Origin: an uncultured Paracoccaceae bacterium | GTDB lineage: Bacteria > Pseudomonadota > Alphaproteobacteria > Rhodobacterales > Rhodobacteraceae | Direction of reading: 5' to 3' | DNA: 64,000 bases | Assembly: GCA_947502145.1 (NCBI GenBank) | Contig: CANMYO010000004.1 | Coordinates: 62,001 to 126,000, forward strand | Shown here: piece after piece, positions 21,317 to 30,393 of the stretch | Layout of the letters: the number at the start of each line of letters is the position of its first letter | How positions within the stretch are numbered: position 1 is the stretch's first letter | Translations under genes and position numbers: made by a program | The notes under the pieces: generated by a model | Told to the model about the DNA's origin: nothing | The model's database searches: none | What the model saw: only the letters and a program-made list of their open reading frames with translations

Positions 21317-22287
21317 CTTCCGCCCCTTAACACCGGCATGCCCAATTTCTTTGGATCTATGTCTTCTGCGGGCGCATCGGTGCGCACCGCCACACGCAGC
21401 TTTGCCGAGCGGCTGCGTGGGTTCATTTCAAGTTCTTCCGCATCCGCGATGATGGCCTTGCGCGACTTGACCGTGAAGGCCGCCACTGTCTTTTCGGTTT
21501 CCGGCGCGTAGCGGTTGGCGTTTGCCACATTGCCTGAACGCGCAGCAAGGAACCTCTTGACCATGCGGTCCTCGACCGAATGGAATGTCACAACCGCCAG
21601 TTTACCGCCCGGTTTCAAGGCACGCTCTGCCGCCATCAGACCTTGCCAGAGCTCGCCATATTCATCGTTCACCGCTATCCGCAGCGCCTGAAACGTGCGT
21701 GTCGCCGGGTGACTCTGGTTTGGCTTTGCGCGGGGCAGACAGCCCTCAACAACCTTGGCCAGCGCGCCGGTGGTGTGCAGCGGGCGCGCTGCGACAATGG
21801 CGCGTGCAATCCGGCGCGATGCGCGCTCTTCGCCATAAAGATAAATGATATCAGCCAGTTCCGCCTCGTCCGCGGTATTGCAAAGATCCGCGGCAGATGG
21901 CCCGGCCTGCGACATCCGCATATCCAGCGGCCCGTCGCGCATAAAGGAAAACCCGCGCTCAGCCAGATCAAGCTGCATTGACGACACGCCCAGATCCAGC
22001 ACCACGCCATCAAGGTCGGTGCCATATTCATCCAGCTTTGAAAACGTCCCCGCCACTGGCACAATCCGCGAACCGAATTCACCAATCCACGGCGCGGCCA
22101 TTTCAAACGCCAGCGGGTCACGGTCCACCGCAATCACCTGACGGGCCCCCGCGGCCAGAAATTCGCGCGTATAACCACCAGCCCCAAAGGTGCCATCCAG
22201 CCAGACCCCCTCAACAGGGGCGACCGCCGCGAGGATTGGGCGGATCAGAACCGGGATATGTGGGCGTTCGTCTGCGGCAGCTGACAT
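21313..22287 (-). CDS. rsmH: 16S rRNA (cytosine(1402)-N(4))-methyltransferase
   Basis: SAM-dependent enzyme modifying C1402 in the ribosomal decoding centre. The N-terminal [13 protein letters not shown], the SAM-binding [32 protein letters not shown] and the C-terminal [13 protein letters not shown] and [12 protein letters not shown] motifs are diagnostic. Length 324 aa. It follows mraZ by 9 bp, the classic start of the dcw cluster. Confidence 0.97.
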   Translation of the reverse strand: MSAAADERPHIPVLIRPILAAVAPVEGVWLDGTFGAGGYTREFLAAGARQVIAVDRDPLAFEMAAPWIGEFGSRIVPVAGTFSKLDEYGTDLDGVVLDLGVSSMQLDLAERGFSFMRDGPLDMRMSQAGPSAADLCNTADEAELADIIYLYGEERASRRIARAIVAARPLHTTGALAKVVEGCLPRAKPNQSHPATRTFQALRIAVNDEYGELWQGLMAAERALKPGGKLAVVTFHSVEDRMVKRFLAARSGNVANANRYAPETEKTVAAFTVKSRKAIIADAEELEMNPRSRSAKLRVAVRTDAPAEDIDPKKLGMPVLRGGR

Positions 22288-22296
22288 GACGTTCCC

Positions 22297-22788
22297 CTAT
22301 GGCACCAGGCTGAGCGGATTAAAGTTCTTGGGCTTATCGGCCAGGAACTCTTTGATCGGTGCGCTGACTTCTTCGGAATAGCTCTCGGCCTTCCATATCT
22401 CGAAATGGCTCAACCGGCCGCGGAACGACAGCTCACCCTCGGTGACGCCCAGCTTTTCGCGCCGCTTCAGCGGCAGCACGGTGCGGCCATCCTTGTCGAC
22501 GGTCAGGGGCTCGGACTGGGTGATCATCAGATGTGTGATCACGTCCTTGTTGGAGTCGCTGTCGGGCATCTCCTCGATGCGGGCCATGACCTTGTCGTAT
22601 TCCACCAGTGAATAGACCTGCAGCCGCTCTTCCAGATGGTCGCCATAAACGACCTGACAGCGGCAGGGGCCACCGGGCTTCCAGTCGGGGTCGGCGGCTT
22701 CCAGAACACGACGAAAATCAGCAGGCACGCTCATGCGTCCCTTGCTGTCCACCTTTTGGGTGTGTTCGCCTGTGAACTTCAAAGCCAA
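22297..22788 (-). CDS. mraZ: Transcriptional regulator MraZ
   Basis: DNA-binding protein of the AbrB-like fold that binds upstream of dcw clusters and, in other bacteria, represses them. Two SpoVT/AbrB-like repeats are visible: KVDSKGRMSVPADFR near residue 13 and TVDKDGRTVLPLKRREKLG near residue 97. The start must be the TTG at 22788, because an in-frame TAG lies just upstream and the next ATG would cut into the first repeat. It is the first gene of the cluster. Confidence 0.94.
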   Translation of the reverse strand: MALKFTGEHTQKVDSKGRMSVPADFRRVLEAADPDWKPGGPCRCQVVYGDHLEERLQVYSLVEYDKVMARIEEMPDSDSNKDVITHLMITQSEPLTVDKDGRTVLPLKRREKLGVTEGELSFRGRLSHFEIWKAESYSEEVSAPIKEFLADKPKNFNPLSLVP

Positions 22789-23385
22789 CCTACGGCCCTC
22801 ATAACTGCCCCGCCCCCGCGAAAATTCCTTTGGATGTGAAAACGGCGGATTGAGCTGCTGCCACTGCTCAATCCGCCGCCCTCTGCCCCTTGGGGCTTAG
22901 TCCAGCTGCGCGCGCCACCTGGGGGGATGTCTGCTCGCTCGCGCGCCGGATCTCATCGTTCAGTAATTCGGGGGCCTGTATGAAACCTGACTTTTTGCCG
23001 GTTGGGATCTTGTCGTCCCTTGGATCGTCTGCCCGTCGTTACCGTGCACCCTTTGTGCCGCAACTGATTGGGTCTGGCAAGGAATTTCTGGGATTTTTGT
23101 GAACCAACGTGAATCCAATGGCGCTCAATCCACCACCACATCTCGTTTTTCGGCCTCAAGAAATCTAGATGTAGTGGTAATAACCCAAATTAGCCCGAAA
23201 TAGACGAAAATTTGCCAAAAAATCACCCTGACACAGAAATCCCAACTTTTTTGCCGCCGCAGGGCTTCAACGGCATTTCAGCGGCTCCCAGCGCTGTGAT
23301 TGTGCATGAATCAAAACGATCCCACACGAATCACCGTGCAGGACCGTCAGATTTCAGTTCGATTCCATGAATTCCCGAACGGGCC
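22789..23385 (-). promoter_or_regulatory. Leader region of the dcw cluster, with 13-bp stem-loop
   Basis: About 600 bp without a convincing gene on either strand. It must contain the dcw promoter and MraZ binding sites, but no clean TGGGN repeat array could be picked out. A perfect 13-bp inverted repeat (22843-22855 with 22866-22878, 10-base loop) is followed on the minus strand by TTTT, so it could be a terminator or attenuator 55 bp ahead of mraZ. Confidence 0.55.
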
Positions 23386-24456
23386 TCAGGCCATGCCACC
23401 GTCAATGAAGCGCCGGGCCATATGGCGATAGGCGTCAGCCATGGGCCCCGCGCCCGCTGCAATCGGCGTGCCCGCATCGCCCGCAAGCCGCGTCTCCAGG
23501 TCAATCGGCAACTCACCCAGGAACGGCACGCCCAGTTTCTCCGCCTCTGCCCGGACACCACCATGACCAAACAGATGCGCCTCATGCCCACATTGCGGAC
23601 ACACATAGGTCGACATGTTTTCCACCAGGCCCAGGACCGGGGTGCGCAGGCTGTTGAACATGTCCAGCGCCTTGCGCGCATCCAGCAGCGCGACGTCCTG
23701 CGGCGTACTGACCACCACGGCGCCGGTCAGCTGAGTCTTTTGGCACAATGTCAGCTGTACATCACCGGTGCCCGGCGGCAGGTCGACCAGCAGGACATCC
23801 AATTCGCCCCATTTCACCTGCCCCAGCATCTGCTGCAATGCCCCCATCAGCATAGGCCCACGCCAGACGACCGCCTTGTCAGGATCAACCATCAGACCAA
23901 TCGACATCATTGTAACGCCATGGGCCTGCAACGGTATGATCAACTTCCCGTCCGGGGATCCGGGGCGTTTGTTGACACCCATCATCCGTGGCTGGGATGG
24001 CCCATAGATATCCGCATCCAGCAGCCCGACCCGCCTGCCTTCGCGGGCCAGCGCAACAGCGAGGTTTGACGAGACGGTCGATTTGCCCACGCCGCCCTTG
24101 CCCGACCCGATTGCGATGATCCGGTCAACACCGGCCACAGGCTCTGGCCCGGCCTGCGGTGTCGGATGGCGCCCCACCTTCAGCGATGGCGGTTCCTTGG
24201 GTTTGGCGGCCGGTCCATGCGCGGTCAGGATGACTGAAACACTGTCAACGCCCGCAAGACCCGCAACCGCCTGCTCCGCCGCCTTGCGGATCGGCTCCAT
24301 CCGCGCGGCCATGTCAGCACTTGGCGCTTCGATCACGAAACGCACCGCCGTGCCGTCGACCGACAGGGCGCGCACCATGTCGCGACTGATCAGATCCCCA
24401 CCGTCCGGCAGACCAATCCGGCCCAGCGTTGCCTCAACCTCAGCCTTGTTCACCAT
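23386..24456 (-). CDS. apbC: Mrp/NBP35-family Fe-S cluster carrier ATPase
   Basis: P-loop ATPase of the Mrp/ApbC family, thought to carry Fe-S clusters to target proteins. The N-terminal MIP18-like domain (about 1-80) precedes the deviant Walker [19 protein letters not shown], the [14 protein letters not shown] switch, [11 protein letters not shown] and the metal-binding CPQCG motif (CxxC) within [10 protein letters not shown]. The 356-aa length fits the two-domain bacterial form. Monocistronic. Confidence 0.94.
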   Translation of the reverse strand: MVNKAEVEATLGRIGLPDGGDLISRDMVRALSVDGTAVRFVIEAPSADMAARMEPIRKAAEQAVAGLAGVDSVSVILTAHGPAAKPKEPPSLKVGRHPTPQAGPEPVAGVDRIIAIGSGKGGVGKSTVSSNLAVALAREGRRVGLLDADIYGPSQPRMMGVNKRPGSPDGKLIIPLQAHGVTMMSIGLMVDPDKAVVWRGPMLMGALQQMLGQVKWGELDVLLVDLPPGTGDVQLTLCQKTQLTGAVVVSTPQDVALLDARKALDMFNSLRTPVLGLVENMSTYVCPQCGHEAHLFGHGGVRAEAEKLGVPFLGELPIDLETRLAGDAGTPIAAGAGPMADAYRHMARRFIDGGMA

Positions 24457-24583
24457 TGCCCGCGCCTTTTTGTATTGCCTAGATCGCGGGCAACATCAGC
24501 GAAGCCATGTCGATCTGCAAGCCCCCGCGCCAATTTGCCCAATCTCTAGGCACTGCAGAAAACGCACCCAAGGTAAATATGCA

Positions 24584-24602
24584 AATGCTGCATAGCAGCA
24601 TT
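24584..24602. promoter_or_regulatory. Perfect palindrome upstream of the DUF1127/sRNA unit
   Basis: AATGCTGC-ATA-GCAGCATT is a perfect 8-bp inverted repeat with a 3-base spacer, about 95 bp upstream of the DUF1127 start. It may be an operator of the downstream unit or a structural element; no T-run follows. Confidence 0.4.
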
Positions 24603-24697
24603 GCTAAGGTAGCCATTGTGCACGCGCAGCATTTCCCTAAATCTAGGACACAAGGCGCAACCGACTGCGCGAGACATATAAATGAAACGAATGAACG

Positions 24698-24913
24698 ATG
24701 GCTTATACGACACATACAAACGCGGCCGGCAGCTCCCTGTTGGAACGTATCGCAAATTTCCGTGCTGAATTGTCCGACCGCGCAGCAAAGCGCCGCGTCT
24801 TCCGCACGACCTTCGCAGAACTTGAAATACTGACAGACCGTGAGCTGGCCGATCTTGGCCTGACCCGCAGCAATATCAAGGCAATCGCTTACGAGGCCGC
24901 ATACGGCGCGTAA
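24698..24913 (+). CDS. ccaF1: DUF1127 protein, CcaF1-like RNA-binding protein
   Basis: A 71-aa basic protein with the DUF1127 signature at its C-terminus (LEILTDRELADLGLTRSNIKAIAYEAAYG). In Rhodobacter sphaeroides a DUF1127 protein of similar size, CcaF1, sits directly upstream of the CcsR cuckoo sRNAs, is co-transcribed with them and binds RNA. Here too the gene is followed immediately by a tandem array of CCUCCUCCC hairpins, which makes the ortholog call strong. A stress (RpoH-type) promoter is expected from that precedent but was not identified in the sequence. Confidence 0.9.
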   Translation: MAYTTHTNAAGSSLLERIANFRAELSDRAAKRRVFRTTFAELEILTDRELADLGLTRSNIKAIAYEAAYGA

Positions 24914-24961
24914 GTCACCCCATCGGGGCTGCTCTTCCTCCCATTTTGGGCAGACCTGACA

Positions 24962-25002
24962 CCGCGCGACCCCGCAACCTCCTCCCTGTGAGGGCCGCGT
25001 GC
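24962..25002 (+). ncRNA. Cuckoo (CcsR-type) sRNA 1
   Basis: Imperfect GC-rich stem with an exact CTCCTCCC motif at 24979-24986 in the loop. It is the first clear unit after ccaF1. A degenerate version of the motif (CTTCCTCCC) lies further upstream near 24935. Confidence 0.75.
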
Positions 25003-25010
25003 ATAACAAG

Positions 25011-25042
25011 GTGGCGGCACCACCTCCTCCCGGTGCCGCCAC
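25011..25042 (+). ncRNA. Cuckoo (CcsR-type) sRNA 2
   Basis: Perfect 11-bp stem (25011-25021 with 25032-25042) presenting CTCCTCCC at 25024-25031 in its loop. The unpaired loop is an anti-Shine-Dalgarno-like sequence, as in the R. sphaeroides family. Confidence 0.9.
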
Positions 25043-25055
25043 TTTGAAACAGAAT

Positions 25056-25088
25056 AGCGACGCTCCACCTCCTCCCGGGGTTGTCGCT
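25056..25088 (+). ncRNA. Cuckoo (CcsR-type) sRNA 3
   Basis: Stem AGCGAC (25056-25061) with GTCGCT (25083-25088) and a CTCCTCCC loop. It is followed closely by the next unit, suggesting one precursor processed into several RNAs. Confidence 0.85.
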
Positions 25089-25093
25089 CAGCC

Positions 25094-25125
25094 GGTGCCG
25101 ACCAACCTCCTCCCTGGTTTGCACT
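25094..25125 (+). ncRNA. Cuckoo (CcsR-type) sRNA 4
   Basis: Interrupted stem (GTGC with GCAC, ACCA with TGGT) around CTCCTCCC at 25107-25114. The pairing is weaker than in its neighbours. Confidence 0.75.
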
Positions 25126-25132
25126 GACGCCC

Positions 25133-25168
25133 GATGCGGCCCTTCACCTCCTCCCGGAGGTTCGCATC
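25133..25168 (+). ncRNA. Cuckoo (CcsR-type) sRNA 5
   Basis: Stem GATGCG (25133-25138) with CGCATC (25163-25168), a mismatched middle and the CTCCTCCC loop. A run of A follows before the last unit. Confidence 0.85.
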
Positions 25169-25177
25169 AAAAAATAG

Positions 25178-25213
25178 AACGGCGATGCCCTCCTCCCGGG
25201 TGTCGCCGTTTTT
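25178..25213 (+). ncRNA. Cuckoo (CcsR-type) sRNA 6 with terminator
   Basis: Stem AACGGCGA (25178-25185) with TCGCCGTT (25203-25210), CTCCTCCC loop, and a T-run at 25209-25213. The hairpin doubles as a Rho-independent terminator that ends the ccaF1-sRNA transcript. Confidence 0.9.
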
Positions 25214-25463
25214 GATTCGGGCCGTGACGTTGCGTCTGTCTGTCCGATGGCGATCTGCCTGATGATACCGACCGCGGATATCCGCGGCCCAGCATTCGCC
25301 TCGCAGTGCACAGAAGCCCAACGTCCTGAGCCAGCAATCTTGATTGAAACCGGGTGCAAACCTTACCGGCGGTTAAGATTCACGTCTGCATGGGTTGTTT
25401 GCAGGATGTGCATCGATTGTGCATGGCCCAATTCGGGCGTGCGCAGCGGTGCGATTCCGTTAA

Positions 25464-25916
25464 CTAGCCGCGCATGTCTTTGGCGCTGCCCATCACCATG
25501 TAGCTGGTGATGGAGCGTACATGCGGCACCGTCCCCAGGGTATCGGTGTGAAACTGTTTATATTGAGGCAAGCCGCCGACCTCGACCCGCAGCATGTATT
25601 CGAACGCCCCCGCGACGTTGTGGCACTCGGTCACCTCGGGGGCACGTTTCATTGCATTCTCAAAGCCGAGCTGCGCGGATTTTGTGTGTTCGGCAAGGCC
25701 AACCGCGACATAGACCACATAAGACCGCCCTGTCTTGTCAGGGTCCAGCAGTGCGCGATAGCCCTTGATGACACCAGAACGTTCAAGATCCTGCACACGT
25801 CTTAAGCAAGCGGACGGTGACAATCCGACCCGCTCTGCCAGGGTCAGGTTACTGATCCGCCCATCGGTTTCAAGCTCTTGCAATATTTTCGCGTTTATGT
25901 CGTCAATTTTGGTCAT
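25464..25916 (-). CDS. Lrp/AsnC family transcriptional regulator
   Basis: A 150-aa regulator: an N-terminal HTH (DDINAKILQELETDGRISNLTLAERVGLSPSACLRRV) followed by a RAM ligand-binding domain (about residues 65-145). It is transcribed divergently from a LysE-type exporter gene about 70 bp away. Lrp-type regulators next to LysE exporters commonly control them in response to an amino acid, so that is the likely role here. Confidence 0.92.
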   Translation of the reverse strand: MTKIDDINAKILQELETDGRISNLTLAERVGLSPSACLRRVQDLERSGVIKGYRALLDPDKTGRSYVVYVAVGLAEHTKSAQLGFENAMKRAPEVTECHNVAGAFEYMLRVEVGGLPQYKQFHTDTLGTVPHVRSITSYMVMGSAKDMRG

Positions 25917-25988
25917 TCATTGCTGAACATACTCTGCGAGCACACTTTTCGCAATTTCATTCTGGCGGCTTTTACATAAGATTGCGCA

Positions 25989-26585
25989 ATGAGTTATGAT
26001 CTCTTTCTCGCCCTGGTCGGATTCGCCTTTGTCAGTTCCATTACGCCGGGGCCGAATAATCTGATGCTGATGGCATCGGGTGCAAACTATGGATTTTACA
26101 GGACTTTCCCACATATGCTGGGCATCAGCCTGGGGCACGCCTTTATGGTGACCATGGTGGGGTTGGGCCTTGGGCAGCTGTTTGAATTCTACCCGGTGGC
26201 CGAGATGGCGCTGCAAATTTGTTCGACGGGGTATCTGCTGTACCTTGCGTGGAAAATTGCAAATGCCGCGCCGCCCACCGACAGTGAAGTGCAGGGCAAA
26301 CCGTTCACCTTTTTGCAAGCCGCCGCGTTTCAGTGGGTCAACCCCAAGGCCTGGTACATGGCGATCTATGCCGTCACCAACTATACCCCTGATGGCAATG
26401 GTTTTTTTCCGGCCCTCATCGTTGCAGGGGTCTTTGCCTGCACCAATTTCCCGTCCATTATTGTCTGGGCCAGTATCGGCACACGGGTCAAACGGCTGCT
26501 TTCGCGACCGCGGCTTTTACGCCGTTTTAACTGGACGATGGCAGGGTTGCTGGTGCTGGCTCTCTACCCTGTCTGGTTTGGATAG
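25989..26585 (+). CDS. LysE/RhtB family amino-acid exporter
   Basis: A 198-aa inner-membrane protein with about six hydrophobic segments. The N-terminal SSITPGPNNLMLMASGANYGF is the family signature, and QWVNPKAWYMAI is the conserved central motif. The substrate cannot be told from sequence. Divergent Lrp-family neighbour. Confidence 0.92.
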   Translation: MSYDLFLALVGFAFVSSITPGPNNLMLMASGANYGFYRTFPHMLGISLGHAFMVTMVGLGLGQLFEFYPVAEMALQICSTGYLLYLAWKIANAAPPTDSEVQGKPFTFLQAAAFQWVNPKAWYMAIYAVTNYTPDGNGFFPALIVAGVFACTNFPSIIVWASIGTRVKRLLSRPRLLRRFNWTMAGLLVLALYPVWFG

Positions 26586-26616
26586 ATTCGCCACCGCCGA
26601 ATTATTGCGTGGTCAG

Positions 26617-29010
26617 TTAGAACGGTACGTCATCGACCTGATCAGCATTGATCACAAACCGCGCCACAACCTTCTTGCTCCCAGCCTTGTCAAATTCAAT
26701 GTCCAGCTTGTCGCCCTCGATCGCCATCACCTCGCCATAGCCGAACTTCTGGTGAAAAACCCTGTCACCCTCGACAAAAGCGCTGACCGCATCCAGATCA
26801 ATGGTCATGTTTCGCGCCTCGGAGGGGACTGACATACCGCGCTGCTGACTGCGTTCCTGCAGCCGCCGCCAACCGGGTGAGTTGTAAACATTGGCTTTTG
26901 CGGCACGCTCATGCAGATCGGATCCCATCATCTCCTGCGCCTTGGGTGAGGCGCTCGCCGACATGCCCGCCGCACCATATCCGCCGCCATAAAGGCCCGG
27001 AGGGGTAAGAACTTCGACGTGTTCAGCCGGCAGTTCGTCAATGAACCGGGATGGCATGGCCGATTGCCACTGGCCATATACCCGTCTGTTGGCTGCAAAT
27101 GATATGGTACAGACCTGCTCCGCCCTGGTGATTCCGACATAGGCCAGTCGCCGCTCTTCCTCGAGCCCCTTGATCCCGCTTTCATCCATTGAACGCTGTG
27201 ACGGAAACAGCCCATCCTCCCAGCCCGGCAGAAACACCGCAGGAAACTCCAGCCCCTTAGCGGCGTGCAACGTCATGATGCTGACCTTTTCGTCTTGATC
27301 CTCGGTCTCGTTGTCCATGATCAGGGCGACATGTTCGAGGAACCCTTGCAAGTTTTCAAAGTTTTCAAGGGCTTTGATCAGTTCCTTCAGGTTTTCCAGA
27401 CGGCCGGGCGCTTCTGGGGTTTTGTCGTTCTGCCAGAATCCGGTGTAGCCACTCTCATCCAGAATCATCTCGGCCAATTCGATATGGGTGTCACCCTCGG
27501 CACGTAGCTGATCGTGCCAACGATCAAGACCATCAACGAGAATGCCAAGCTCTTTCAGTCCCTTACCGCCTAGTAGCCGCCCCTGAACCGCAAGACGTGC
27601 CCCCTCAACCAAGGAGACCCCGTTGCTGCGCGCTGTGCGCTGGATGGTTTGCACCGCCTTGTCACCCAATCCGCGCTTGGGCGTGTTGACGATCCTTTCA
27701 AAGGCAAGGTCATCATCCTGTGACACCGCAAGGCGAAAATAAGCCATCGCATCGCGGATCTCGAGCCGTTCGTAAAACCGGGGGCCGCCGATCACCCTGT
27801 AGGGCAGGCCAATTGTCAGGAACCGATCCTCAAATGCGCGCATCTGATGAGACGCCCGAACCAGGATCGCCATATCATCCAACGAAATTGCTTCCATTCC
27901 GCGTGTCCCGCGTTGCATGGATTCAACTTCCTCACCGATCCAGCGGGCTTCTTCCTCACCATCCCAATGGCCAATCAGGCGCACCTTTTCACCGTCTTCA
28001 GCGTCTGTGAACAAGGTCTTTCCAAGCCGGCCCTTGTTGGCAGAAATCACGCCGGCCGCTGCCCCGAGGATATGCGGGGTCGAACGATAATTCTGTTCAA
28101 GGCGGACAACGGTTGCCCCAGGGAAATCCTTTTCAAACCGCAGGATGTTACCCACTTCTGCGCCGCGCCAACCATAGATGGACTGGTCGTCATCACCCAC
28201 ACAGCAGATGTTCTTGTGCCCACCGGCCAACAACCTCAGCCACAAATACTGGGCAACATTGGTATCCTGATACTCGTCCACAAGAATATAGCGGAACCAA
28301 CGCTGATACTGGTTGAGGATATCATCGTGGGTTTGGAAAATCGTGACAACGTGCAGCAGCAAGTCACCGAAATCACAGGCATTTAGGTCACGGAGCCGGT
28401 TTTGGTAGGCGGCATAAAGTGCGACCCCCTTGTGATCGAACGCGCCACTGTCAGCGACAGGCACATTGTCAGGCGTTAATGCACGGTTTTTCCAACCGTC
28501 GATGATCCCGGACAGCATTCGTGGCGGCCAGCGCTTTTCATCAATGCCCGCCGCAACGATCAACTGTTTGAGCAGTCGGATCTGGTCATCGGTATCCAGT
28601 ATCGTGAAATTCGATTTCAGCCCGGCCAGTTCACTATGCCGGCGCAAAAGCTTGACGCAGATGGCGTGAAATGTCCCTAGCCAGGGCATGCCCTCAACCG
28701 CCTCGCCCATCAAGCGGCCGATGCGCTGTTTCATCTCGCGCGCGGCCTTGTTGGTAAAGGTCACGGCCAGCACCTCATTGGGGCGTGCCGATCCTGTCGC
28801 AAGCAGATGCGCAATGCGCGCCGTCAATGCGCGGGTCTTGCCCGTTCCGGCCCCCGCTAACATCAACACAGGCCCTTTCAGGGCTTCAACCGCCTCTCGC
28901 TGGGGTGGATTCAACCCCTCAAGATAAGGGGCTGCGCGCCCCACCATGGCCTGTCGGCTGAGGGGGATCGCAGCGGCTTCAAAGGCATCATCTTCGCTAA
29001 AATCGCTCAT
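26617..29010 (-). CDS. uvrD: UvrD/PcrA-type ATP-dependent DNA helicase
   Basis: SF1 3'-5' DNA helicase of about 797 aa for repair and replication-fork maintenance. The Q motif region LNPPQREAVEAL, Walker A LAGAGTGKTRALTARIAHL, DEYQDTNVAQYLWL (motif II), VGDDDQSIYGWRGA (motif III), the TLHAAKGLEFPAVFLPGWEDGLFP block and EERRLAYVGITRAE (motif VI) are all present. The C-terminal Tudor-like segment (GDRVFHQKFGYGEVMAI) points to the PcrA/UvrD group. ATG 29010 (MSDFSEDDAFE) is preferred; upstream in-frame sequence is unrelated. Confidence 0.95.
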   Translation of the reverse strand: MSDFSEDDAFEAAAIPLSRQAMVGRAAPYLEGLNPPQREAVEALKGPVLMLAGAGTGKTRALTARIAHLLATGSARPNEVLAVTFTNKAAREMKQRIGRLMGEAVEGMPWLGTFHAICVKLLRRHSELAGLKSNFTILDTDDQIRLLKQLIVAAGIDEKRWPPRMLSGIIDGWKNRALTPDNVPVADSGAFDHKGVALYAAYQNRLRDLNACDFGDLLLHVVTIFQTHDDILNQYQRWFRYILVDEYQDTNVAQYLWLRLLAGGHKNICCVGDDDQSIYGWRGAEVGNILRFEKDFPGATVVRLEQNYRSTPHILGAAAGVISANKGRLGKTLFTDAEDGEKVRLIGHWDGEEEARWIGEEVESMQRGTRGMEAISLDDMAILVRASHQMRAFEDRFLTIGLPYRVIGGPRFYERLEIRDAMAYFRLAVSQDDDLAFERIVNTPKRGLGDKAVQTIQRTARSNGVSLVEGARLAVQGRLLGGKGLKELGILVDGLDRWHDQLRAEGDTHIELAEMILDESGYTGFWQNDKTPEAPGRLENLKELIKALENFENLQGFLEHVALIMDNETEDQDEKVSIMTLHAAKGLEFPAVFLPGWEDGLFPSQRSMDESGIKGLEEERRLAYVGITRAEQVCTISFAANRRVYGQWQSAMPSRFIDELPAEHVEVLTPPGLYGGGYGAAGMSASASPKAQEMMGSDLHERAAKANVYNSPGWRRLQERSQQRGMSVPSEARNMTIDLDAVSAFVEGDRVFHQKFGYGEVMAIEGDKLDIEFDKAGSKKVVARFVINADQVDDVPF

Positions 29011-29151
29011 GCGGCACAACATAGCGTGGATTCGCAAACACTGGAAGGCTTGTTCACATTTCGTTCTGTCAATCTTTTCTGCGGCTTCGCGCCCCGAGCT
29101 CTGTCCGTGCTGCGCCTTTTCAAACGGCATTCGGTCAACTAGCGTCTCTGG

Positions 29152-30294
29152 ATGAACCTGCACAGCAAATACCCCGCGATTTCGGACCTCAAAACGCGCG
29201 CACAACGGCGTATTCCGCATTTTGTCTGGGAATATCTGGACAGTGCGACAGGTGACGAGGCAACGCTGCATCGCAACCGAAGTGAGTTGGACAAGGTGCT
29301 GTTGCGCCCATCCATCTTGCATGGGGAGTTCACGCCCGACCTATCAGCGACGCTGCTGGGCAAGTCGTATCCGCTACCCATTGGCATTGCGCCGGTCGGC
29401 ATGTCGGGGCTGATCTGGCCCGGTGCCGAGGCGATGCTGGCCCGCACCGCCAGGGCAGAAAATATCCCGTTTTGCCTCTCAACGATGGCAGCACAAACAC
29501 CAGAGGATGTCTCACCGTACCTGGGCGAGGATGCATGGTTTCAGCTTTATCCCCCGCGTGATCGACAAATTCTGCATGACATGCTCGATAGGGCGACAAA
29601 GGCCGGTTTCAATACGATCATCCTTACCGTAGATGTGCCGGTTGCCTCGCGTCGCGAACGGCAGACACGCGGCGGCCTGACCAACCCGCCAACGATCAAG
29701 CCGCGTATGGTTTTTGACCTCGCACAGCGGCTTGCCTGGCTGAACGGCATCCGAAAGACAGGCATGCCACGCCCCAAGCTGATGGAGGGCTATTCAGAGA
29801 ACCGCTCTGCCCTGCCCTCCAACGCGCATATTGGCTACCTGATGCGGACATCACCGGATTGGGAATATTTCAAACAACTGCGGGACATCTGGAAGGGCAA
29901 CCTGATCGTCAAAGGTGTTGCGAGAGCCGAAGATGCGGCGCGCCTGACTGATGAGGGCGCGGATGCGCTTTGGGTCAGCAACCATGCGGGTCGCCAGTTT
30001 GCTGCCGGTCCTGCGACAATCAAGTCTCTGCCCGAAGTGCGGGCCGCCACGCCACTACCAGTGATTTTCGATAGTGGCATCGAAGGCGGGCTGGACGTGT
30101 TGCGCGCATTCGCGCTTGGTGCGGATTTTGTGATGTTGGGGCGGGCATTTCACTACGGGCTTGGCGCTTTGGGGGAACCGGGTGCGGCGCATGTCCTGGA
30201 CATTCTGCGTCAGGACATGATCGCCAACATGGGGCAGTTGGGTGCCAGAACACTTGCCGAGCTATCGCACAGTCTTATCAACTCTGACGTGTAA
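29152..30294 (+). CDS. lldD: FMN-dependent alpha-hydroxy-acid dehydrogenase (L-lactate type)
   Basis: A 380-aa FMN enzyme that oxidises an L-2-hydroxy acid, probably L-lactate, to the 2-oxo acid. The N-terminal motif PHFVWEYLDSATGDE, PIGIAPVGMSGL, the catalytic histidine motif WVSNHAGRQF (usually SNHGGRQ) and the FMN-phosphate region VIFDSGIEGGLDVLRAFALGADFVMLGR are clear. The usual GG in SNHGGRQ is AG here, a mild variation. Pyruvate carboxylase follows on the same strand, so lactate-derived pyruvate could feed it. Confidence 0.9.
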   Translation: MNLHSKYPAISDLKTRAQRRIPHFVWEYLDSATGDEATLHRNRSELDKVLLRPSILHGEFTPDLSATLLGKSYPLPIGIAPVGMSGLIWPGAEAMLARTARAENIPFCLSTMAAQTPEDVSPYLGEDAWFQLYPPRDRQILHDMLDRATKAGFNTIILTVDVPVASRRERQTRGGLTNPPTIKPRMVFDLAQRLAWLNGIRKTGMPRPKLMEGYSENRSALPSNAHIGYLMRTSPDWEYFKQLRDIWKGNLIVKGVARAEDAARLTDEGADALWVSNHAGRQFAAGPATIKSLPEVRAATPLPVIFDSGIEGGLDVLRAFALGADFVMLGRAFHYGLGALGEPGAAHVLDILRQDMIANMGQLGARTLAELSHSLINSDV

Positions 30295-30393
30295 ACTGCA
30301 GGGACACGCAAACTTCTTGCGTATAATCCCGTATGGACCTTCCTGAAACTGCGGCCTAACAATGCTGCAACTGCAAATAGGGGGACCGCAACC

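Noticed and set aside
22880-23385. RNase P RNA or MraZ TGGGN repeat array upstream of mraZ
   Set aside because: The conserved RNase P GAGGAAAGTCC core is absent on both strands, and the TGGG occurrences are not regularly spaced.
24920-25215. Regularly spaced CTCCTCCC repeats that could be taken for a CRISPR array
   Set aside because: The repeat is only 8 bp, each copy is the loop of its own hairpin, and spacing varies. It fits cuckoo sRNAs behind a DUF1127 gene.
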